A stretch of 64,000 nt of DNA from the NCBI GenBank assembly GCA_946499615.1, contig CAMMST010000004.1:1-64000 (forward strand), written 5' to 3'. The stretch comes from Enterococcus_E cecorum_B. GTDB taxonomy: Bacteria > Bacillota > Bacilli > Lactobacillales > Enterococcaceae. Positions 7,139 through 12,564 of the stretch are shown here, piece after piece. A program made the translations under genes and the position numbers. Numbering within the stretch: the first letter of the stretch is position 1; each line of letters opens with the position of its first letter. Below the pieces are notes generated by a model that worked only from the letters and a program-made list of their open reading frames with translations, made no database searches and was not told where the DNA came from.

Positions 7139-7256
7139 TGTAAATCAATATGGTTCTTAATGTTTGAAAATGATGTAAATAATATTGTTCTGAAGATAAT
7201 TCAATAGATGTAATTTAATATGGTTCCTTGTTTGAGAATGATGTAATGAATATAGC
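7139..7256 (+). repeat. Degenerate 35-bp tandem repeat
   Basis: The motif TGTAAATCAATATGGTTC recurs in degenerate form at 7139, 7174, 7209 and 7242, giving periods of 35, 35 and 33 bp. Parts of the intervening sequence (GTTTGARAATGA) also repeat. There are no unique spacers, so this is not a CRISPR array. It lies between the ArdC-like stump and a minus-strand gene and could be leftover iterons or a decayed repeat of a mobile element. Confidence 0.5.
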
Positions 7257-7294
7257 AAGCCCTTATCTAACTATTGATGAACACTTCTTTCTGT

Positions 7295-7330
7295 AAAAAC
7301 GGCACCTTAGATTTCTAGGGTGCCGTTTTC
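7295..7330. terminator. Bidirectional terminator overlapping a stop codon
   Basis: AACGGCACC pairs with GGTGCCGTT, with further pairing of TAGA and TCTA inside, flanked by A5 on the left and T4 on the right. It contains the last codons and stop of the minus-strand gene at 7307-7588. Confidence 0.75.
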
Positions 7331-7588
7331 GTAATCATTTTTGAATCCTGTGTAAAGTTCGAGAAGGTAATCAGTGTTTTCATTCCAATTTTCTTCGTAG
7401 CTAATTACATTCAAATAAATGAGTGCTGCTGTGGCAAAGTCATGCACCGGGATTTTGCCAAATGAAACAATCGTATCATCAGTTTGCAATTTTTGAAGGA
7501 TGTCTAGGGTCTCCTCGTCGGTTTTCCCAAAAATCGTTGCCTCAAAGCAAAATCTCAACCTTTCAATCAAATTCATACCTTTGTTCAT
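7307..7588 (-). CDS. Small protein of an unrecognised family, paralogue 2
   Basis: A 93-aa protein sharing the family core seen at 5005-5277 and 27961-28284: IPVHDFATAALIYLNV, then TDYLLELYTGFKNDYENGTLEI. The closing ENGTLEI parallels KNGRLEL in paralogue 1. AAGGAGG lies 7 nt upstream of the ATG. It is transcribed alone, against the accessory cassette to its left, and its stop codon is buried in a terminator hairpin. Function unknown. Confidence 0.75.
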   Translation of the reverse strand: MNKGMNLIERLRFCFEATIFGKTDEETLDILQKLQTDDTIVSFGKIPVHDFATAALIYLNVISYEENWNENTDYLLELYTGFKNDYENGTLEI

Positions 7589-7680
7589 CAGAAAACCTCC
7601 TTAACTATCATTTCTTATACAATTATATCGGCTATTTTATAGTTTTGCGAGCGTTTTCTATAAATTGTCTCCAAATAGTA

Positions 7681-7722
7681 AACCAACCTCCCTAAACTGA
7701 GTGATTTTTGGAGAGGTTGGTT
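7681..7722 (-). terminator. Hairpin downstream of cutC
   Basis: AACCAACCTC pairs perfectly with GAGGTTGGTT. The following T-run on the minus strand is short (TTTACTATTT), so termination strength is uncertain. It lies right after the cutC stop. Confidence 0.5.
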
Positions 7723-7730
7723 TGGTTAGG

Positions 7731-8381
7731 TTATTCTGCTAGTTTTACAATTTTGGTGCCGTGGAGTTCGTGAATGCCGAGTTGGTGGGCGATTTCTTCG
7801 GCGTTTTCGTAAGTGATTTGTCCGCCTGGTAAGATGGTGATGCGATCAGCTGCGTAGTCAATCAATTCTTTTAAGCGTGGGAGAGTGTCTGAGATGGATT
7901 CACTCATCGGACCACCATGGGTAAGAATACGATGGACACCGTGTGTTGCTAACCAGTCAATGGCTTCAAATTGGCGTTCGGTAGGGATTTCGTCAAAGGC
8001 CATGTGGAAAGTAATTTGCAAACCTTCTGCGACTTCAATGAGTTCTTCCATCGCCTCTTCGTCAATCCAGTTACTTGGAGTCAAGCATCCAAAGACCACG
8101 CCATCGACACCGAGTTTTTTCGCTTCAATCAGATCAGTATGCATGATTTTAAGGTCGATATCATTATAGATAAAATGTCCTTTGCGAGGGCGAATCATGA
8201 CCATCACAGGGACTTGCTTTTCATTACAATAACTAATTGCTTCTTCTAGGACCCCGGTACTTGGCGTCGTACCACCAACTGCTAAATTATCACAAAGCTC
8301 GATACGTTTAGCCCCACGGTGAATGGCTAAGGGGATATCTGTATAGTTTTCTGCACAAAATTCTTTAATTAAAGTAGACAT
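7731..8381 (-). CDS. cutC: CutC family protein (copper homeostasis)
   Basis: A TIM-barrel protein of the CutC family, linked to copper tolerance; a direct enzymatic role is not settled. Characteristic segments are AKRIELCDNLAVGGTTPS, VMIRPRKGHFIYND, GVDGVVFGCLT, ITFHMAFDEI, GVHRILTHGG and ITILPGGQI. From ATG 8381 the product is 216 aa, close to the family norm. A much longer in-frame reading to 8678 crosses the divergent MarR promoter and is not believed. AAAGGAAG precedes the chosen start. It is divergent from the marR gene. Confidence 0.88.
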   Translation of the reverse strand: MSTLIKEFCAENYTDIPLAIHRGAKRIELCDNLAVGGTTPSTGVLEEAISYCNEKQVPVMVMIRPRKGHFIYNDIDLKIMHTDLIEAKKLGVDGVVFGCLTPSNWIDEEAMEELIEVAEGLQITFHMAFDEIPTERQFEAIDWLATHGVHRILTHGGPMSESISDTLPRLKELIDYAADRITILPGGQITYENAEEIAHQLGIHELHGTKIVKLAE

Positions 8382-8484
8382 ATTTTTCTTCCTTTCTAAA
8401 TTCTTCCTTGGGTATTCTAACATATTCTTCAGGTTTTCGCATCGATTCATCAAGTTTAATCTTCTAGTATCAATCGAGTACATA

Positions 8485-8513
8485 TTGCAAATGCAACATC
8501 TAAAGTGTATAAT
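8485..8513 (+). promoter_or_regulatory. marR promoter with overlapping operator
   Basis: TTGCAA (8485-8490), a 17-nt spacer and TATAAT (8508-8513) make a near-ideal sigma-A promoter. TTGCA-AA-TGCAA (8485-8496) is an inverted repeat over the -35 box and is a likely autoregulatory operator for the MarR protein. Confidence 0.7.
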
Positions 8514-8541
8514 CACTAAAAAGAGAGAGGAAGGGAAAAAT

Positions 8542-9015
8542 TTGTCAGCAGAAATTTTACGTTCCATTGGTCGAATTGCGCGTGCTTTGGATTCTATTGC
8601 AAATGTCGAATTCAAAGAAAATGCATTAAATCGTGGGCAATATTTATATTTGGTGCGGATTTTTGAGCATCCAGGCATTATTTTAGAGGAACTATCGCTA
8701 ATGGTATGTGTGGATAAGACAACGGCCTCAAGAGCGGTGAATAAACTCGTTAAACAAGGGCTAGTTCAAAAGCAAAGTGACGAAAAATCAGTTAATCGAA
8801 AGTTTTTAACAGTGACAAAAACTGGAGAGAAGCTAGCAAAATTGATTTTACAAGAAAATGATTATTCTGAGCAAAAGGCGTTGCAAGGTTTAAATCCACA
8901 GCAAATTTTGCAGTTAAAGGAATTATTATCGATAGTAGATGAAAATATTTTTGAAGAATATCGCCAAGTGAAGTCTGGTAAAATTCGTGATTATTTAAAG
9001 GAGGGATTTTTTTGA
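8542..9015 (+). CDS. MarR family transcriptional regulator
   Basis: A 157-aa winged-helix regulator. The recognition region reads ILEELSLMVCVDKTTASRAV followed by NKLVKQGLVQKQSDEKSVNRK, with the wing after it. The TTG at 8542 is the likely start: GGAAGGG lies upstream, and the promoter at 8485-8513 lies inside the longer frame. Its gene overlaps the following acetyltransferase gene by 4 nt, so the two are co-transcribed. The inverted repeat at the promoter suggests autorepression. The signal is unknown. Confidence 0.85.
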   Translation: MSAEILRSIGRIARALDSIANVEFKENALNRGQYLYLVRIFEHPGIILEELSLMVCVDKTTASRAVNKLVKQGLVQKQSDEKSVNRKFLTVTKTGEKLAKLILQENDYSEQKALQGLNPQQILQLKELLSIVDENIFEEYRQVKSGKIRDYLKEGFF

Positions 9016-9518
9016 TTCGTGAAGTAAAAAGTTCAGAAATTGATGTGTTATGTGAGGTTAGTCGGCAAACATTTATTGAGACTTTTGCTGCGGTGAATTC
9101 GCCAAAAGATTTGCAAGATTATTTAGATCAAAATTTAACCGTGGAAAAGCTAACAGCAGAGTTTAATCAGCCACATTCATTTTTTTATTTTCTAGAAAAA
9201 GAAGGCGAAATTGCTGGTTTTTTAAAACTAAATTTAGCGGAGGCACAAACGGAATATCAGCAAGATGACAGTTTGGAAGTGGAACGGATTTATATCAAGC
9301 AAGCTTTCCAAGGTCAAGGTTGTGGAAAAGAGTTGTTTGCTTTTGCTCTAGATCAAGCGAGAAAGTTAGGCAAGCAAAAAGTTTGGCTAGGTGTTTGGGA
9401 GCATAATGAAAAAGCGTTAAAATTTTATCAGCGTCATGGATTCCGCCAAATCGATGCTCACACGTTTTGGATGGGGGATGATCCGCAAACCGACTATATT
9501 TATCAGCTAGAATTATAG
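9012..9518 (+). CDS. GNAT family N-acetyltransferase
   Basis: A 168-aa acetyl-CoA-dependent acetyltransferase. The acetyl-CoA site is visible as VERIYIKQAFQGQGCGKELF (the Q/R-x-x-G-x-G/A pattern), followed by WLGVWEHNEKALKFYQRHGF, typical of the C-terminal half of the fold. The gene begins with TTG inside the end of marR (overlap TTGA), with AAGGAGG upstream. The substrate cannot be read from sequence; marR-GNAT pairs often deal with small toxic amines or drugs, which is only a suggestion here. Confidence 0.85.
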   Translation: MIREVKSSEIDVLCEVSRQTFIETFAAVNSPKDLQDYLDQNLTVEKLTAEFNQPHSFFYFLEKEGEIAGFLKLNLAEAQTEYQQDDSLEVERIYIKQAFQGQGCGKELFAFALDQARKLGKQKVWLGVWEHNEKALKFYQRHGFRQIDAHTFWMGDDPQTDYIYQLEL

Positions 9519-9525
9519 ATTGAAC

Positions 9526-9561
9526 AGCTTATCTTGATTGAGGTCAAAGATAGGCTTTTTT
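9526..9561 (+). terminator. Terminator of marR-GNAT operon
   Basis: AGCTTATCTT pairs with AAGATAGGCT (one G-U) and is followed by T6. Confidence 0.75.
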
Positions 9562-9590
9562 CATGCAAAGATGAGTGAAAATACTTGTGG

Positions 9591-9623
9591 ACATTGCTAG
9601 AAGCTTTTGCAATGTGGTATAGT
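9591..9623 (+). promoter_or_regulatory. rlmA promoter
   Basis: TTGCTA (9594-9599), an 18-nt spacer, TATAGT (9618-9623). ACATTGC and GCAATGT (9591-9615) form a perfect 7-bp inverted repeat spanning the -35 box and most of the spacer. Confidence 0.55.
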
Positions 9624-9711
9624 TGGAAAGAAGATTTTTCAAGAAAATTTGCTTAAATGCGGCAAATGTGCGCTGAAAGTCGTATCTTGAAATTTGGAAA
9701 GGAAATAAAAA

Positions 9712-10560
9712 ATGTTAAAGAAAATTGATCGCGCGAAAGTTTTTCTAAAGGCCCATGCGCAAGTGTTTGCCTGTCCGATTTGTCATGAAAAAATGCAAGC
9801 GACAGAAAGTGGGCTGGTTTGTGCGCATCATCATCGCTTTGATCTTTCTAAAAAAGGGACGCTGTATTTTTTGAAATCGCAGCTAAAGAGTGATTATGAT
9901 GCCAAGCTTTTTGCTCATCGCGCGCGTATGATTCAAGGTGGCATGTATGATCCATTGCTTGAAATTTTGGCGAAATATCTCGCTCAAGCAAAAGTGCTGG
10001 ATATTGGCTGCGGTGAGGGTAGTTTCTTGGCCAAATTGACGCAAAAAGTGACACCTGCTTTGACGGTGGGATTTGATATTGCCAAAGAGGGAATTTATCA
10101 GGCAAGTAATCACACGCAATTTGATCAAGCGTTTTGGTGTGTGGCGGATTTGACGAATTTGCCTTTTGCCGATCAGTCTTTTGATGTGCTGTTAAATATT
10201 TTTTCGCCTTCGAATTATCGCGAGTTCGACCGTATCCTATCTCCTGGTGGGAAGTTGTTAAAGGTGATTCCTGGTGAGCATTATCTAAAAGAGTTGCGGC
10301 AAGCTTTTTATCCTGATGATGCGCGTAAACAGCACTATTCCAATAAAGCGGTTGTCGAAAAATTATTGCAAGCCTATCCTGATACGACATTTGAAAAGGT
10401 ACAGTATACTTTTGATATTCCGGCAGAGTTGCGCTTGTCTTTATTGGAGATGTCGCCTTTGGAATGGCAAGTAGACCCAGTTATCAAGCAAGCCTTGCAA
10501 CAAGCACCCCTTGAAAAAATTACGATAGACCTCTTAGTTGCGATAAGCCAAAAAAGCTAA
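9712..10560 (+). CDS. rlmA: 23S rRNA (guanine-N1)-methyltransferase RlmA family
   Basis: A 282-aa SAM-dependent enzyme. It starts with the family's zinc finger (CPICHEKMQATESGLVCAHH, residues 21-40). The methyltransferase domain has motif I VLDIGCGEGSF (about 94-104) and SPSNYREFDRILSPGG after strand 4. Gram-positive members methylate G748 of 23S rRNA next to the macrolide/tylosin site; Gram-negative ones modify G745. Length and zinc ligands are normal. Ribosome binding site GGAAAGG. It stands alone, followed by a long non-coding region. Confidence 0.9.
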   Translation: MLKKIDRAKVFLKAHAQVFACPICHEKMQATESGLVCAHHHRFDLSKKGTLYFLKSQLKSDYDAKLFAHRARMIQGGMYDPLLEILAKYLAQAKVLDIGCGEGSFLAKLTQKVTPALTVGFDIAKEGIYQASNHTQFDQAFWCVADLTNLPFADQSFDVLLNIFSPSNYREFDRILSPGGKLLKVIPGEHYLKELRQAFYPDDARKQHYSNKAVVEKLLQAYPDTTFEKVQYTFDIPAELRLSLLEMSPLEWQVDPVIKQALQQAPLEKITIDLLVAISQKS

Positions 10561-10878
10561 GAGTGATTTGCTAGTAGTAGAATCGTTAAATTTCAAAAAA
10601 TGTAAGCAAACATAATTTGTGAAATTCACAAAAGGAAAGTTTGTGAAATTTTTGGAAGAACCACGAAAAAATGAACACAAAATAAAGAGAAATTTGCTAT
10701 TTTAAATTGTTTGAATTGCACTGAAAAATAGTACAATTTGGCGCTAAAAAAGCAGCTGTTCAAATGCTCATTTTTTACGATTTCTACATTATTTGTAGCT
10801 TTTACCTAATTTTTTTAGGGGTTTGGGGCTGTTTTTGAAAAAATATTTGATAAATTTGAAGTTTTTTTGAATTTTCTA
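10561..10878. other. AT-rich gap after rlmA
   Basis: No gene is supported. It contains TTTGTGAAATTCACAAA at 10616-10632, an 8-bp inverted repeat, and a third half-site TTTGTGAAAT about 8 nt downstream, which could be an operator. The rest is AT-rich sequence leading to the small RNA promoter. Confidence 0.5.
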
Positions 10879-10907
10879 TTGCCAAGAAGTAGTGAGAGTG
10901 ATATAGT
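10879..10907 (+). promoter_or_regulatory. Promoter of small RNA candidate
   Basis: TTGCCA (10879-10884), exactly 17 nt, then TATAGT (10902-10907). No open frame with a ribosome binding site follows. Confidence 0.65.
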
Positions 10908-10913
10908 ATACAC

Positions 10914-11027
10914 AAGTTGTTTTTCATTGGTTTTTATCAGTATCCTGTTCTGATAAAAGTTAGTGAAAAATACTTCACTAACGTAGCCTCTCGCAGTGCC
11001 TGACACCGAGTGGGTTACGTTTTTTTT
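10914..11027 (+). ncRNA. Candidate small RNA of about 114 nt
   Basis: The stretch runs from a clean promoter to a rho-independent terminator and has three hairpins in a row. Hairpin 1 pairs TTTTATCAG with CTGATAAAA (10932-10958). Hairpin 2 pairs GTTAGTGAA with TTCACTAAC (10959-10982). The third pairs AACGTAGCC with GGTTACGTT (10980-11021) and ends in T8. The 3' arm of hairpin 2 and the 5' arm of the terminator share AAC, so the two compete slightly. No tRNA, 6S, tmRNA, RNase P, T-box or SRP signature is seen. It could act in trans or be a premature-termination product. Confidence 0.6.
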
Positions 11028-11073
11028 GTACCCAAGGATGTGAGGCGACTCGGTCAGCCACGAGCAAAAGGAT

Positions 11074-11191
11074 ATCAATCAACTTGGGCAAATACGAGAA
11101 AATTCATGTGTTACCTACTGCTTAGAAAATCGGATGAAAGGAGATTTTCTTAAGCAGGAGGGTGAATTTTCCGAGTATTTAGTTGATTGAT
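11074..11191 (+). repeat. Long hairpin repeat element, copy 2
   Basis: A 118-nt imperfect hairpin with the same build as 1229-1336. The outer arms differ completely from copy 1 yet still pair (ATCAATCAACT with AGTTGATTGAT, AAATAC with GTATTT). The inner arms show paired changes: ATTCA/TGAAT replaces ATTCG/CGAAT, and CTGC/GCAG replaces CCGC/GCGG. The loop GGATGAAAGGAG and the TTACCTAC strand are unchanged. This pattern points to selection on structure, or to insertion into pre-existing inverted repeats. Confidence 0.7.
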
Positions 11192-11201
11192 ACCGAGAAG
11201 G

Positions 11202-11266
11202 ATAAGTTTGTCCAGAACGTCGGGAAAGTCCGAGAAGTAAAGACTTTCCCAGACGGGCTGGCTTAT
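11202..11266 (+). repeat. Imperfect hairpin element within the repeat run
   Basis: A 65-nt hairpin directly after repeat copy 2. The arms are ATAAG, CGTC and GGGAAAGTC, pairing with GACTTTCCC, GACG and CTTAT. Its flanks (AAGGATA before it, GTCGAACAC about 20 nt after it) resemble the flanks of the long repeats, so it may be a shorter or different member of the same family. Confidence 0.5.
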
Positions 11267-11326
11267 ACGCCGAAGTAGCTAGTCGTCGAACACAGATTTA
11301 GGTCGTGAAGCAGATCGGAAAGCCTC

Positions 11327-11362
11327 GAAGAAATTGCAGTGCTTACCTACCGCTGAGAAATT
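11327..11362 (+). repeat. Long hairpin repeat, 5' half copy
   Basis: GAAGAAATT, then GTGCTTACCTACCGCTGAG and AAATT match the 5' strand of copy 1 (1246-1282) almost exactly, but the loop and the 3' strand are absent. The copy ends next to the trmL ribosome binding region. It appears truncated. Confidence 0.6.
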
Positions 11363-11405
11363 AGATAAAAATAGATAAGATAGATTGAGAAAGGTCAGAG
11401 ATAAA

Positions 11406-11912
11406 GTGAATCATATTGTATTATTTGAACCAGAAATTCCGGCCAATACCGGGAATATTGCTAGAACGTGTGCCGCGACGAATACTCCGCTGCATTTAAT
11501 TGAACCGCTGGGATTTAGCACAGATGATAAGCATTTAAAGCGAGCTGGTCTTGATTACTGGCATAGTGTAGACATTACCTATCATGAGAATTTAGAATCA
11601 TTTTTAAAGGCTTTACCAAGTGATGCGCATCTGCATTTGATTACGAAGTTTGCTAATAAGGTATATAGTGAGGTGAACTTCAATGATGGCGCGGACCACT
11701 ACTTTATGTTTGGAAAAGAGACCAAGGGCTTGCCGGAAAGTTTTATGCGTGAAAATGAAGAAAAGTGTTTGCGTATCCCAATGAATGATACCCATGTGCG
11801 GTCTTTGAATTTATCCAATACGGCGGCGTTAATCATCTATGAAGCATTGCGCCAACAAGCTTTTCCAGGATTAGAATTAAGTCATCACTATGAAAATGAT
11901 AAATTAGATTAG
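11406..11912 (+). CDS. trmL: tRNA (cytidine/uridine-34-2'-O)-methyltransferase
   Basis: A SPOUT-fold methyltransferase of the TrmL (YibK/CspR) family that methylates the ribose of the wobble base in certain leucine tRNAs. It shows the family motifs IPANTGNIARTCAA (1), YFMFGKETKGLP (2) and IPMNDTHVRSLNLSNTAAL (3). GTG 11406 gives 168 aa, within the family range, with AAAGGT upstream. A TTG at 11385 is in frame but lacks a good ribosome binding site. It is followed 9 nt later by a phosphatase gene, and recD2 comes next, probably in one operon. Confidence 0.9.
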   Translation: MNHIVLFEPEIPANTGNIARTCAATNTPLHLIEPLGFSTDDKHLKRAGLDYWHSVDITYHENLESFLKALPSDAHLHLITKFANKVYSEVNFNDGADHYFMFGKETKGLPESFMRENEEKCLRIPMNDTHVRSLNLSNTAALIIYEALRQQAFPGLELSHHYENDKLD

Positions 11913-11921
11913 AGGGTCAGT

Positions 11922-12554
11922 ATGCAATTATATTTCACACGACATGGACGGACAGAATGGAATTTAGAAGGTCGCTTTCAAGGAAGAGAAGGAGATTCGC
12001 CACTTTTACCTGAAAGTTATGCCGAGATTCAAAAATTAGGGGAGTATCTCAAAGACGTGCCATTTGCGGCGATTTATGCTTCGAGTGCGCCCCGTGCGTT
12101 AACAACGGCTAAAGAGATTGCCAAACATCTTAAGACAAAAGTGCCGATTATTGAAACGGATAATTTGCGGGAAATGGGCTTTGGTAGCTTAGAAGGACGT
12201 TTGTTTACTGAGGTGAATCAAGAATACCCAGAAGCGAGTCAAATGCGTAAACGACTGGATAAATACGATCCAACGCCTTTTAATGGAGAGCCCATCGGAC
12301 ATTTATTAAGACGGATTGAAAATGTGGTCACAACGGCAGCCAAAGCACATCTTGATGAAGGTCCAGTGCTGTTTGTAGGTCACGGGGCTTCTTTTGCGGC
12401 AAGTATTCCTTGGTTGATAGGTAAACCATTGAGTGAATTGCGCGAATTAGGGAGCTTGAAAAATAGCAGTTTAACCATTTTAGAGACACAAACAGGCGAA
12501 CTCCCTTATCAATTAAAGGTATGGAATGAAACCAATTTTTTAGCTGAAAAGTGA
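11922..12554 (+). CDS. Histidine phosphatase family protein
   Basis: A 210-aa phosphoglycerate-mutase-like phosphatase. The phosphohistidine motif is FTRHGRTEWN near the N-terminus, the second arginine follows ASSAPRALTTA, and the second histidine is in VLFVGHGASFAA. These proteins dephosphorylate small phosphorylated metabolites or act as mutases. The sequence does not separate these, but the closest layouts are cofactor-independent broad-specificity phosphatases rather than glycolytic mutases. It starts 9 nt after trmL, and recD2 follows after about 10 nt. Confidence 0.85.
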   Translation: MQLYFTRHGRTEWNLEGRFQGREGDSPLLPESYAEIQKLGEYLKDVPFAAIYASSAPRALTTAKEIAKHLKTKVPIIETDNLREMGFGSLEGRLFTEVNQEYPEASQMRKRLDKYDPTPFNGEPIGHLLRRIENVVTTAAKAHLDEGPVLFVGHGASFAASIPWLIGKPLSELRELGSLKNSSLTILETQTGELPYQLKVWNETNFLAEK

Positions 12555-12564
12555 GGTGAGGACA

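Noticed and set aside
7139..7256. Possible CRISPR array from 35-bp periodicity
   Set aside because: Units are contiguous and degenerate, with no unique spacers, and no cas genes are present.
8382..8678. N-terminal extension of CutC
   Set aside because: It crosses the divergent marR promoter and precedes a well-placed ATG with ribosome binding site; family length fits the shorter form.
9848..10390. 180-aa minus-strand frame
   Set aside because: It is the complement of rlmA, which has clear motifs; no ribosome binding site or family features.
10990..11015. Resemblance of GACACCGAGT to the 3' hairpin of a Cas9 tracrRNA
   Set aside because: Only about six bases agree, the surrounding stem differs, and no cas9 or repeat array is nearby.
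10815..11078. 87-aa minus-strand frame in the non-coding gap
   Set aside because: It runs across the small RNA candidate and its terminator, with no ribosome binding site and no protein-like motif.
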